Assembly: GCA_028564675.1 (NCBI GenBank)
Contig: JAOVVO010000339.1
Coordinates: forward strand, 19,840-83,839
DNA from: Onchocerca lupi
Lineage: Eukaryota > Nematoda > Chromadorea > Rhabditida > Onchocercidae
Direction of reading: 5' to 3'
DNA length: 64,000 nt
A program made the translations under genes and the position numbers. This document shows positions 1 through 12,776 of this stretch, in pieces (the stretch's first letter is position 1; each line of letters opens with the position of its first letter). The notes under the pieces were generated by a model. It did not search any database and was not told where the DNA came from. It saw only the letters and a program-made list of their open reading frames with translations.

Positions 1-14
1 AATGGATTTTTAAC

Positions 15-605
15 CATTTATCAGAGAATTAATAAAATTTGGAAATTCATCTATGACTTGTTTTCCAAACTTTGAAGATTAGTTGATAATATTTTATTGA
101 ACTGATTAATTTAATTGTAGAAATATCGGTTATATTTCGCGTCTTTTTTTAGCTTTAAAAATAAGACATTGATAGATTTGGTTCGAGATTGAGATATTGA
201 TTGATTAGGTCATTGCTATTTTGGAATGGATTTCAAAATGAATTTCACGTAGGGTAAATTATAAGATAAATATTACTACACATGAAATAATTAGAAATTG
301 AACCATGCTAAGGTCTAGAGATTTTGAAGCTACTTCAATTAGCTGAAAAATTTTTTAATTTTATTGATTTTCGAAACTTTATTTGATAATTAACTTTGAT
401 TTTTTTTCTTTTACATTAAATTATCAAGATTATCAGTGAGATTTCAAATTTAATATTGAAAAAAACAAATTACTGAATCCAGTAAATGATCCCATTTTGC
501 ATTAAATAATTGCTGAAAATAGGAACCATTGATCGAATTGAGCGTTGTTATTTTGGTTTTAAACAAACGTCCGCCAATATCCAAAACAATGCACCGTTCA
601 TCCAT
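15..605 (-). CDS. BTB/POZ (T1-type) domain protein, 5' exon(s), partial
   Basis: On the minus strand an ATG at 605-603 opens a 44-codon exon (474-605) ending at a GTAATT donor. Its start reads MDERCIVLDIGGRLFKTK and goes on to NGSYFQQLFNAKWD. This is the pattern V-L-D-I-G-G-x-x-F-x-T...TL...GSYF...LF...W seen at the N-terminus of T1-type BTB domains (KCTD and potassium-channel tetramerisation family), which mediate oligomerisation and often recruit cullin-3. A phase-compatible exon at 280-342 (21 codons, TTTTTCAG acceptor) and a weaker one at 15-69 could continue it. Neither shows the expected GSYFIDRD segment, so everything after the first exon is tentative. The gene would run off the left edge. 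The BTB call rests on about 40 residues. Confidence 0.5.
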
Positions 606-3600
606 TTAATCTTCTACCTATATCTATTATGAAATTAAATTTAAATTTGATCAAATTTTTTTCCGTTTTTTTTCTTTTTAATTAAAACTTTTATGCGCAT
701 TACAATTAACTTAAAATTAACCCGAGAAGTTATTGATGAATTCCAACTACCGTAATTTATTGCAAAAATTGCAAGCAAAGTTTGTCAGGTTAATAGTTAA
801 CACAATCCAAATACTGCACAATTATTTCGAACTAAAAAGACAGAAAAATAAGTTTAGTTCAAATTTTGAATGATATAAATGCGAATATTAGATTACTGTA
901 ACAATATATTGGTTATACAGAAGCACTAATTACTGTCGGTTATCGTAGAGACTGTTAAATGGGAAATTCAATAAATCTAAGCTGATGCGAACAATCATTT
1001 CGAAGAAGGCGGAAAAAATCGGTTATAGTTGAAATTTAGAATAATATAAACCCGAACATTAAGATACTGTAACAATATATTGACTATGCATTGACCCTCA
1101 CTACTGTAAATTGTCGTAAGGACTAAATTTAAATGAAATTTTGAAAAATCCAATAGGTCTAAGATGAGTAGAATTCCCAAATATGCAATCATTTCGAACT
1201 AGAAAGGCAGAAGAAAGTGATTATGGCTGAAATTTCAAATACAAATAAGAAACCGTAACTATATCTTAACTATAGATGAATCCTAATTACTGTAATTGTC
1301 GTTAAAATCACAAAAAGAATGCGAGCATTAAGATACTGTAACGATTTATTAACTATACATTAGCCCTAATTATTGTTAATTATCACTAGAGGTAGTAAAA
1401 ATCCAAAAAGTCTAAGACGATGCGTAAAATTGCCAAATATTGCATAAATTATTTCAAATTAGAAAGGTTGTAAAAATTAATTACAGTTGAAATTTCAGTA
1501 CAAATGAGAATATAAGATATCGTAACTCTATCTATGCTAGCTATAGTGAGAATATAAGATACCGTAACTATATGTCAGTTACAGAAAAATTCTAATTGCT
1601 ATAAGTTTTCGTAAAGATTATGAAGGAAATTGTAAGAAATTGAAAAATTCAAGATGATTGCGTAAATTTCTCGAATATTGCATAATTATTTCGAACTAGA
1701 AAAATGCAAGAAATTGATTATAGTTGAAATTTCAAGTGATATAAATGAGAATATAGGAGAAGTTTGGTATGCCTGGGTAAACTTCTCAACCATTCTTTAA
1801 CACCCCCAATTTAATACCCACTTTCGAAGGTAAACATCACACTAGATTGATTCATCGTTCATTTCAGTGCTTGAGGAAAAATTAAAAAGTTTAGTTAGCA
1901 TTTTGAAAAGTTTGCGAATTTGTTAACTAAGTAAATATGATACTTATATATCATATGCATAATTAATGATAGCATATATTCAAGATTACGCATAATTATT
2001 TCCTAAAAATTGACGTATAATATTGAATTTTACCATGTATTGTAATTTTGATTAACACACCTTTAATAAACATTTTCGATGAAATGAGTAATTTGGAATA
2101 TATGAAATATATTAAGAAATTAAAATACACAAGTTATCACCTCAAAACTTATGAAATGTTACAGCATCAAATTAATTGATACGCAAATTAGCAATATCTT
2201 ATGTCCATAAATCAAAGATTGATTGATCAGTATATATTTGATTGATTGGCAAATTGACTGATTGACCAAGTTGACATAGCTTTGTAATTTTTTTTTCATG
2301 GTAGAATAAAGTTTCGGTAATCAAAAAAAAAAAAAAAAAAAAAGAGTTTTAGAATTTTCTCTTTTTTTATTTGGAACAATTTATTGAGATTTTCATTTAA
2401 TGGCAAATTCTTCTATAAAAAATAGTCAATTTACAAGAAAAATGAACAATTTTCTGTTTAAACTTTAGTTTAATATAATTTCTAGACAAACAAAAATTAT
2501 ATATGAATACACTGATTATACTATTTTGCAAAATCCAAATGATCATTAGTGAAATTGAAATTTTCAATTTTCTTTCCAATATTAAATAAGATGTCATAGT
2601 TTGGGAATTTATGCCTTCTCAGGAATCTGGAAATTTTCAATTTTTGGATATTTTTGAATTCCAAATACAGATTTTAATTATTTCAATACAACAATTGTTA
2701 TCATTGCTAATAATTGCGTCAATTGTTATCATTATTAATAATATCTCCATCATATCCACCGATAACTCAAAATCTCTTCAACTTTGCAAAATTCATTTCA
2801 CACAAGTTTTGATTTTACGCAATTTTATGGAATGTAACGGTAAGAGACTGAAAAAGAGAGACTTAAGGATTGAAAAAGAGATTGAAAAGAATTTGAAAAA
2901 GAGAAAAGTTGGAGGTTGAAAAAAGAAATAAATTGATGATAATCACGGATAATATTATATTTCCGTAAAATGAATATCAAAACGTAAAAGACATTTGTTA
3001 ATGAGAGATGCAAGAATTGGGAGAAATTCGAATAGATGATTAAGTGAATATGTATAAAAACTTTCTGTTATATTGAAATCGGGATAATAAGATGAGAAGA
3101 GTATTTGTTAGTGATGAGATGCAGAGATTGATAAGAATTGCGAAATGGATGCTATTAGAAATAAAGGAAAGAAAATCGTTAGGTGATGGTCATGAGTAAT
3201 GTTTTGGTTAATTGGAAGGTCTGGGTATGGGGAGTGTTTTGAAGGCAGAGATTGTGAAAATTGATTTGGATTATATATAATGTTAGGAATTAGGAAAATA
3301 ATTAAGTAATTATGAGTAGAGTTCTTTCAGTCATCTGAAAATTAGGACGAAAAGATAGTTATGAATGAGGAAGTGTAGAGATTGATTAGAATTGTATGAA
3401 GAGGAGAAAAAATATAATTAGAAATGAGGAGATATAGAGATTGATAAAAAATGTGAAAGAGGAACGAAAATATAATTCTGAGTGAAATGATATAAATATT
3501 GATGAAAATTGTAAATAAAATTGAAGATAAAATCAAGCTCATACTTTTTGATAATATCCATATTATGCATAATTGTATGAAAGTACTATTACTTTCATTG

Positions 3601-3660
3601 ATTATCATCGGAATTTTATTTCTAATTATGTTCTGATAATTCAGAGACATGCAACAGTAA
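606..3660. other. Intergenic spacer without a recognised gene
   Basis: Between the minus-strand BTB exon and the plus-strand hydrolase. It holds the decayed tandem repeat at about 750-1760, a poly-A run at about 2321-2343, and GA-rich plus-strand sequence at about 2830-3500. Open frames here are short and low in complexity. I see no tRNA, rRNA or spliced exon with a convincing protein pattern. Confidence 0.6.
750..1760. repeat. Degenerate tandem repeat, unit about 170-260 bp
   Basis: The phrase aatTATTTCGAACTAgaaagg recurs near 822, 993, 1186, 1445 and 1680. Each copy is followed by a GTTGAAATTTcaaat stretch, then ATAAGATACYGTAACWATAT, then a CTAATTACTGTAA phrase with TCGTAGAG. Copies differ by many substitutions and small indels, so this is an old array of about five units. 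No coding frame runs across units. Confidence 0.7.
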
Positions 3661-6468
3661 ATGAATTCCAAACTAGCTGAGTTGTTATCAGTTCGTTGTT
3701 TTGGTGGATATCAACGAATCTTCTCCCATTACAGGTATATTAGTGACTGTAGGCAAAATAGGAAAGTGAATTAAAGGATGAGATTAAGATATTGATAATT
3801 ATTGTTGGTTTATCATAATCATGAATTTGGTAGGATATTCGGGAATTTTCTTTTATGAGTTTGAAGTGCAGTCATAAATTATAAACTGATAAATACACAG
3901 AAAGTAATCGTTCCAGAACTTAGACTTATTCTTGAAAATTAAAAATGACGCGATTTATTTCTTGCTTATTTACTCCAAAATTTTATGAATTTATAATATT
4001 CGATTTAAATTTTTTTTTTTTTGACTTAAATTTAGCCAAAAAGATTAAGATTCACATCATTAAATTTTATTGTGAGTCTTTTTTTCAACTTCTTCAAACA
4101 CAAATACTGGAGTGGTGCTGTTAAACGCAATGTTTGCAGTAACACACTGAAATGTACGATGAAATTTGGTATTTATATACCAGATTCAAAGCTTCATGAA
4201 AAAGTACCGGTTTTGATGTATCTTTCAGGTAGGTTATCTTAGTAATATATGAGATTTTTAATTAAAAAAATATGGTAAGTCCATACAGTAGTTGTCAGCT
4301 TCATAAGTCAAACACTGAGAAAAAATATTTTTAGAATTCTGTCTTTTTTCTAATTCTTAGAATATTTTTTTTTTCTTTTGTCTTAAACTAACTAACTTCA
4401 TTTGTTCCATTTTGTAGACAGCACAGTTCTGTCCGTCGATATATCAGCTTCCTCAAAATATTTTAATTCTTAACTTAAATTTAAATTAGAAAATTCGACT
4501 CAGTTGAAGCTTAGTTGTTAAGGTCCTCAAATGGTTGCAACTAAAAGAGCTCTTAAAGTTAGAATTCTCGTGATAGCGTTAACGGTTTCGTTTTTGTTGT
4601 GAAAAAAAAAGTTATTCCTTCTTTTTAGCGGATAGTTTGCAATAATTTTTCAACTTTTCTTTCAATTCATCTCACAAAATGTAAACCTCTTCAGGTCTTA
4701 CATGTACCGAAGCAAATTTTATCGAGAAAAGTGGTTTTCAACGTGCTGCTGCAATGTACAAAATGATAGTTGTAAATGCAGATACCAGTCCGAGAGGTGT
4801 AGACATTCCCGGTGATTCTGACTGTTGGGATTTCGGAAAAGGTTTTTCATTGTACTATTTTCCATATCTTTTCGTTTAAAACTTTCACTTCAATTAATCA
4901 ACAATTTATTTAGTCGGTTACAGTTTTGATCAGCAGTAAATGAAAATTGGTTTTTGTTTTCGAGGAAATTTCCAAACCGCAGCAAATCTAGTTTTTCTTT
5001 TTTAATTTTTAAAATTTCGCAACTTGATTGTCCAAAATTAGAATTGTTTTTTAAATTTACTTTTAAATGATTTTGCCACATAAATGATGTTCCAGGTAAT
5101 TCCAGTTCTTTTTTTTTAGGTGCTGGGTTTTATGTGGATGCAACCGAACCAAAATGGAGAGAGCATTACCGAATGTATTCGTATATCACAGATGAATTGC
5201 CTAATATAGTGCGATTGAATTTTGCGGAATGCGATCCATATCGATGGGGAATAATGGGACATAGTATGGGCGGACATGGAGCAATAGTAATCGGTCTCAG
5301 AAATCCAGAAAAATTTTTAAGTATCTCAGCATTTGCCCCTATTTGTAACCCGATGAATTGCAACTGGGGAAAGAAGGTTTGTTTTTAATATGGATAGTAT
5401 TGACTAATGAAATGTTATCAGTTATGTGCAAATATATAGATAGATTTATGTTCCTGCGCCGAAAGAAATATAAGCATTAAAATTTTTCTGTGGGTAAAGA
5501 TTCTCTATCATTATTTGGATTCTAAAAACCATAGAAAGAAATCGAAAAAAGGAAAGATTTATTATTGTTTCTGAAATTGTTTTTGGACATTTTGTCAATC
5601 ATATACAACAAATAACAGAAAATTTTTTCCGAGTATGATGATGACAGAATTTTTTATTCCCTTCTTTCCGAAATTTTTTATGTTGCCTGTAACATTTTTG
5701 TTTCCGTACTGTGAGCTCTTTTTACATTGATCGTGTAAATAAAAGATGATGAGAAAAAAAAAAAAAAAAAAACAGAAAAGAAAAACTATTAGCCTGTTCC
5801 ATGAGACTTAAAAAAATTTTTTTTATCTTATTTTTATTAAGTTTTTTTTCTTCTTTTTTTTGTTTATTATGATTCTAATAACGCAGTTTAACTTCTTGCA
5901 ATTTTTTTAGCACTGTAAAGTGATAACGATGATTATAGGCATTTCTTGGTTATCTCGGTCCATCGAAAGAAAACTGGGAAGCTTATGATTCTCTAGAAAT
6001 TATCAAAAATTATAACGGAAAACCAAGGAAAATTTTGATCGATCAAGGTACAGCGGATAATTTCTTGGAGCAGGAGCAATTGTTGCCACAAAAATTGGAA
6101 AGAGTCAAGAATAATAATGTATTCTTTGATTCATCATCCTCTCATTTTTTATTCAATTGCTTTTTGTCGTTTGAAGAAACAAATCAATTTTTTGAAATTA
6201 ATTTAAAGCCTAAAATGTCCATTAATACAGAGCTGAATAATATTGTGAGGAGTGATGTAGTTCAAAATGATGTTAAGCTTTATTTTGTGTTTCAGTATAT
6301 TATTTTTTGCGATCATCTCCATCATAAAAGACTACTATTTTTCAGGTTCAAATCGAAGTAAGATATCAGGAAGGTTATGATCATTCCTACTTTTTTATAG
6401 CATCATTTATTGAAGAGCACTTCGCATTTCATTACGAAATTTTATCCAAACAAAATGCTTTATTATAA
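3661..6468 (+). CDS. ESD: S-formylglutathione hydrolase (esterase D family)
   Basis: This cytosolic serine hydrolase converts S-formylglutathione to glutathione and formate, the last step of glutathione-dependent formaldehyde detoxification. Exons: 3661-3734, 4140-4228, 4695-4841, 5120-5376, 5939-6118 and 6346-6468. They join in phase to 289 codons plus stop; the human enzyme has 282. The ATG at 3661 leads directly into the family N-terminus VRCFGGYQRIFSHYS. Other signatures are LKCTMKFGIYIP, GLTCTE at the exon 2/3 junction, DTSPRG, WDFGKGAGFYVDATEPKW, the nucleophile elbow GHSMGGHG (Ser about 152), SAFAPICNP, GYLGPSKENWEAYD, LIDQG..D (Asp about 229) and QEGYDHSYFFIASF (His about 262). The catalytic triad is intact and the gene appears functional. 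The neighbouring TFIIS gene is co-oriented 1.16 kb downstream, too far to suggest an operon by itself. Confidence 0.95.
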
Positions 6469-7626
6469 TCGTAACTATTAAATAGGCATGCGGATTTCTT
6501 TTACTTCAAACTATTTCTTTGCCTTGATAGCAAAAGAAGATAAATGTTTTCTTTTCAGAAATTTTTTTCCTTTTTTTGTGCAGTTTTCGAAACTCTGTAT
6601 GTTTAATAATAATTTCAAATTATTTTGTAATAGATTTGCTAATAATTTGGATTTCTTAAGTATGATAATGATCTAGTTGTCCATTTTTTAGACTGAATAT
6701 AGTTTGAAATATCTTTATGTCATTGACAGAATTATTTTTATAGCTTTTGTTTGAATCTATACCCATTGTTTCATCGTTGAATAGGTGTAGCTATGAGTTC
6801 AGTGATAGATTTATCTACAGTCAATCTGAACTGATTTTACATTGAGGCAGTATACGTGGGAAATAGAAAAAAATTAACAGATAATACAGATCCATCTAAT
6901 TTCCTCCATTCTAACTATTTTATGGCTAATAAAATAATCATTTGATCTGTAAAAACAATCGATGACATTTCATTTTTTTTTCTTTTTTTTTCTTTTTTTT
7001 TTTTTTATTGGTGATTTTCGATAATTTTTTAATGATCAGAACGAATTATTCAGTATTAATCGAAATGGAACACTTCTTATTGTGTTACATCATTACTTTC
7101 ATAAAATTAAAGATAAAAAGAGGTTTTCGACGAATAGTTTGGTGCTAAGGTTTAAAAGTTCTTTACTCCTATTTGGTTAATCAGAATTCGCATTTTCATC
7201 TGATGTATTAAGTCTTAATTAGTAACTTCGATGTCCTTTCTATTATCAAGAAAAGTATCACTGACAATGTCTTATTTGCCATAGCTTCTAGACTTCTCAA
7301 TTAGCAATTGATTAATACTAGTAATTATACCTGATCAACTAACCCTTTCCGTTTTCTTGAAGTAAGCTGAATATGAAAGTTTACATCTTGTAACGCTTCC
7401 ATCCTTCCCATAATTCTTTTTTCTCCAATTAATGGTCGGATAATCGTTAATCCAAAGTACTCGAAACATTGCTGGATTAATGCCCAATTAGAATTCTCTC
7501 AATCGGGATAGTCGTTATTGCATAGTGACTGTTCGTGTAGAAAAGCGAGCTGCATTAATCTCTTGATACCTTCAAGTTGAATTTCTGATTGGTTTTTGAT
7601 GTGGACGTGTTTTGCGTGATTTGAAG
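6469..7626. other. Spacer between hydrolase and TFIIS genes
   Basis: AT-rich sequence with long T runs around 6970-7010. I see no exon-like segment with conserved protein. A promoter or trans-splice acceptor for the downstream gene would lie here but cannot be pinpointed. Confidence 0.5.
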
Positions 7627-10600
7627 ATGGCAACTTGTGAAGAGGAAGTGCTACGAATTGGTAGGAAATTTGAACGAATGATACAGGGTACAAAGACGGT
7701 TAGTCTATTCACGTTAAATTTTTTTCTGGGCGAAATGGAAGTCAAGATTTTCCCGGATCAATTTATATACTTGTTTGACCACTAAAATATTACTACTATT
7801 CAGTATTTATATAATTTTAGTTCGCTGACTTTTTTTTTGGTTCATAATTTCAACTTAGCATATTATTTTGATTCGACACTTCGTATAAGCTTGATAGGTG
7901 TAGTTTTAATTTAATATGCTCGATTTTAATTAATATGTCTTTTCCATTTAGCTCAAATTTTCATTCTACTCGTCGTATATGTTATAGATATGACATTTAC
8001 AATCAAAAATGGAATAGTAAATTTGAATTTTAATGGAAATTCATGATAGCTGACAACAATTCTCTAAATAATAGTCGAACAAGAAAACAATTTCAATAAT
8101 ATGAGATATGTGTCATATCTTAACAGAAGCAGTAATACTCTTCCGATATGTATTTACTACCAGATAAGCATATATATACAAATAGCACTAATTATCGAAA
8201 AAAGATGAAACTACACGTGACCTGTCATTTTTAGATGGACGATGCGATGGAATTATTGAATGCATTATCGGCATTACCTGTCGATATAAATATCCTTACT
8301 GTAAGTTCATCTTCATGTTATATTTTTCTGTATACATTACCAGGAAATGCTAAAGCAATAATTAAGACAGGATATAATGATAATTATACTTTAATGCTGA
8401 TATTAGTAATAAGGATAATTTTAGAAAACTCGCATCGGTATGACAATCAATGATTTGCGAAAGAAAACTAGCGACGAACATATTGCCAAGCGAGCCAAAG
8501 CTTTGATAAAGGTATCTAGTGTTCGCTTAGCTTCGTCTTCGATTTTTTAGACCAATTTATTCGAATTTTATTTTCTTCAGGAATTGTTTTTACTTGTTAT
8601 TAGAAGTGCAGAAGTGATACAACATCATTTCATTATGGAGCGGTGCTTACAATTCTAATTTTTTTACATATTAATTGATATCCTTCCTTTATGGAAGTTT
8701 ATAAAACGTGCTAATTAATAGAAAAAAACAAACAGTACAACACTAAGCCTTCATTACATAATCTTTTACATTCTTTGACACAAAGTTTTCCTTTTCTTTT
8801 TTGTCATTCTTTCTTTGTCATGTATCCGTTACTAAGCAAGTGAAAGTCATTTAAGTCATGTGTATTGTTGGCTTATGCAGGAATAGTGCACTTTTTTTTT
8901 TTTGTTTGTGAAATGTTTCATTTGCGAAGAAGTTGTAAAAAAAAAAGTGATTGTTTATAAGATATGTGTTGAAATAAAAAGTCGATGTATTAGTTATGCA
9001 ACATTTACGAAGTTTACGATGCTATTTGCTTAATAATGATTAATCTGGAATGTCAGATTTATTATATAAATAAAAAATAAATGACGCGAAATGATATACA
9101 ATACAGTAAAGTGAACGACATAGCAGAGTGAACGACCATTTTATTATCTATTGTTGAAAAATACGTTGGATTTTCGTTGTCGCATATTATTTTCTTTAGC
9201 AAATTAGGCAATGATTTACATAATTCGTTTATATTATAACAGTAATATTCTTTAAATAATTACCTGTTTTGATCTATTATATTTCTACTTTATTTTCACT
9301 TCCTTTTTCTTGAATTTTGCAATTTTTATATTGGCTACTTTTTAGGAATGGAAAGTTTTGTTGGCGAATAAAACAAGTGATATTAAAGGTGATGCGAGTG
9401 TTGCGATGACAAGGGACAATTCGTCAGCTTCAGTTTCTTCAACAGCATGTAATGGAGACTCCAAAAATTTATCGCCATCATCATTGTTGCAGAAGAATAT
9501 TGTTTCCGGTGTAGCAAATTCTTCAACATTCCCACCTGCAGCCAGAAAACAGCTGCTTCCTGATGAGGTATGCCATTAATAATTACAAAATCTTGGGCTG
9601 AGAGAAAACGGTCTTTAACAAATTTGCTAATCATCATCTCCAATATAGTTTACCGATATATCTTTTTAGCCTATTGCTTCCGCTATTTTTACCTGTTTAC
9701 TTTGCCAAGGTGTTCAAGTCGAATTCAGTTCGTAAATGTGTTTTGATCATTTTCTTTTAGTCATTTTTTCAATTGCAATTCCTTTACAGATCAGAAATAA
9801 GTGCGCTACGATGATTCTCGATGCTCTGCTTTCAAAGGAATTGCCTGATGGAACGCTTGACCCCGAAGAATTAGCTATTCGAACTGAAAAGAAATTGTTT
9901 GAGGTAGGAGATTTTTGAATTACGGATTACTAAACTTAGTTTCTTCATATTAGCTTGCTTTAGAAGTACCGCATCTGATTTTGAATGTGTATTAGAAAAA
10001 AAAATTCTTTTCAGTAGCATTCAATTAAAGATTTTTTCTTCGGCAAAATAATCATACTTTTCTTTTTTCTTGCATCATGTTTTTTAAAATGTGAAACTTT
10101 TTCAAATAATATCAGATTAGTTACTGTAATTGTTTTTAGTTCAAATGAATTTAGTTCATCGGAAATGAGACTATTTTTATCAATTGATATTTGATTAAGT
10201 TATGTCGTCCAGATAGTATTTGTCGAAAGTGAGATAAAACTTTTGTCTTTTTTTTCCGAAAACTATCAACGTAAATATAATTTTTTTCAGATAATATATA
10301 TTTGCAACTTTAAATAGTTATATAGGGAATATGTAATATCAAATTAATTACTATAATAAAATTAAATGAATCTACAGATTCTCGACTAACTTTTTGAAGT
10401 TTCTGAACTTGAAAAATTAAAAGAAAAATTAAAATGTCAGCATTAGAGGCAAAACTAATGTGAAAAATAATTGCGTGTTATTTTCAGGTGCATCGTGGTA
10501 CATCAGAAAAGTACAAAGCAGCTCTACGAAGTAGAGTATTCAATCTGCGTGATAAAAAGAATTTGGTTCTTCGTGAAAATATATTGATTGGTGCTGTAAC

Positions 10601-12776
10601 TCCTGAAAAGTATTTGTTGATTTCATTTATTTTCATAATCATTTATTTTTATTATATAACTAATAACCGAAAGTTTATCAATGAATGAACTAACAGTTTA
10701 AATCACTTCTCTCTTTTTATCCTGGATATTAATGTAAACCTTTTCTGCTGTATTGGCCGCATTTTTTCATCTTGATTAACCATATCAAATTTTTCAAAAA
10801 AATGTTTTATAATAATAAGTTGTGGATTTTTTATATTTTTTTTATCCAGGAATTCATTTCTTTTTCCTTTAGTTTCTTATTTCTGGATAGGTTTTAGTTC
10901 CATCACTATTAATGATATCTGCAAGGAAAAGTTGTTATATTTCAATTTTTGAAAGAATTTTTTTCTCTTAAGAAAGAAAAACTAGAGAAAATATCGGTTG
11001 ACGTATCGATTGCATTGCTAACACAATTTCGAAATGCAAATATCGATAGTAGTGACTTAGGATTTTTATATCATATCTAAATCTACATTATTGTTGTATT
11101 TCTTCACCTTTGGGAGTATTAGAAAGGTTGTTTTTGGGTTTCATTTTCCCTATACTCAGAACATTTCCAATGATTAATTTAGTATGCCAAGTTTGCCACT
11201 GAAGAGAGAATTAATTTGGTCGCTGTGCGGGTGTTAGTAATGAAATGGGACAGGAAAAAGTAAAAAAAGAGAAGAGGCAAAGAAAAATAGAGAAAGTTTG
11301 TATTCTTGTTATGAAAGAACCTGAAAAAGTTTGAAACTATATCAGTTCAAGGAAATTGATATGTGAAAATAAGATTTGAAGCAGGTATTATTTTATGTTG
11401 TTAGTGATGTAATTTAGGATAAAATGAGAAATCTTTAGGCGAAAATTTTTTTTTAAAATTCTACACTGTTTGCGATAATAAGGATGACATTACTTTTGAC
11501 ACTATGTGGGAATTTTATCCCTGGGAAAAGAGGGAGGTTTTTTTTCTAGCGGTCTATAAATTGGCCAATCAACTTTTCATATTCGTTCTAATTCATAGAA
11601 TGGGAGTTTAAATTGAGGATTTCCTTTTTTGTTGGGAATAATAAAAATTGCTTTCATAATAGTCATTGTATGAAGCAGAAAAAAGTAGCTTTGAAACTTT
11701 GCGAAACTGTGTTTATACCGAGAACTTTTTTTGGATACTGGTTCAGTTGTACTGAGAAGCATGGAAGTTAACCGTGTTTCGAATGTATGTCAGATGTTAA
11801 TATACAAGTAATGTTAGAATTTGAGAAAATTTTTCTGGCAGATGTTACAATTTGTAAAGTGAAAAAAAAAAATATAAGTGGTTAATTTGTTTAGTGCACT
11901 ATCATTACACCAGTGATGGTTCTATTATAGGGTTTATGGTCTATTACACTTTATTTTTTTACTTTTCTAGAACTTTTTTCATTTATACTGTGTTTGGAAA
12001 TTTTAAAAGGTTTTTTTTCAAGTCGGATTTTTATTTTTTCGCTTCTCTCTTTTTGTCTTTTTTGTATTTTCCATGCAATTTAGTGATAACTAACAATTTT
12101 CGCATTTTACCAGTTTTTTGATTACAGATTCGCAGTAATGACAGCTGATGAGATGGCATCAGATGAAATGAAAGCACAGCGAGAGAAATTTACCAAACAG
12201 GTTTGAATAGCTGAGATAGTTTTCAAAAAAAAAGTTTTCTTTTTTTCAATTTTATGATAACATTTGTTTATCAAAACTTACATGGGACTGTTATCTAGTT
12301 GGATATTTCTAAGTAGAATGAGAAAAAAATCAATGGTTCATTATTATGAGCAGCAGCAGTAGCCAGTCAACAGACAGATTAAGCGAATTTATTTAGATGT
12401 CTGGTACCATTTTACCATTTTTGTGTACGATTTATTATAAAAGTAAAAAACCAAATATTTTGAAAATCGGCTGCTTTTCTTAGATGCATTATTCGTATGT
12501 AATATTGCAACAGTGAATTAGATTATACAAATTGCCGAAATTTTTAGTAAGAAATTGGAATTCCTATTATTTAATGAAAAAAAAAAAGTCATTTTTCAGG
12601 CAATTGAAGAGTATCAAATGGCAGTGCAGGAGGGGACTCCATCCGATATGTTTAAATGTGGTAAATGTGGGAAGAAAAATTGTACCTATACACAAGTGCA
12701 AACGCGCAGTGCAGATGAACCTATGACCACGTTCGTTTTCTGCCGTGAATGCGGCAATAGATGGAAGTTTTGTTAG
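7627..12776 (+). CDS. Transcription elongation factor TFIIS
   Basis: TFIIS rescues backtracked RNA polymerase II in the nucleus by inserting its zinc ribbon into the pore and stimulating transcript cleavage. Exons: 7627-7698, 8235-8300, 8425-8511, 9346-9567, 9790-9903, 10488-10609, 12128-12200 and 12600-12776. They join in phase to 310 residues, about the usual length. Residues 1 to about 85 form the LW/TFIIN domain (LPVDINILTKTRIGMTINDL, then AKRAKALIKEWK). A Ser/Thr/Asn-rich linker follows to about 150. Domain II contains IRNKCATMILDAL, KYKAALRSRVFNLRDKKN and TADEMASDEMKAQREK. The C-terminal zinc ribbon has Cys272, Cys275, Cys300 and Cys303, with the essential acidic pair in RSADEPMTTF (Asp291-Glu292), and ends GNRWKFC. 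The exon 6/7 junction splits a lysine codon at GAAAA|GTATTT. Nothing suggests decay. Confidence 0.96.

Noticed and set aside
3661..12776. Operon of the hydrolase and TFIIS genes
   Set aside because: They are co-oriented, but the gap is 1.16 kb and no trans-splice signal could be identified, so an operon is not claimed.
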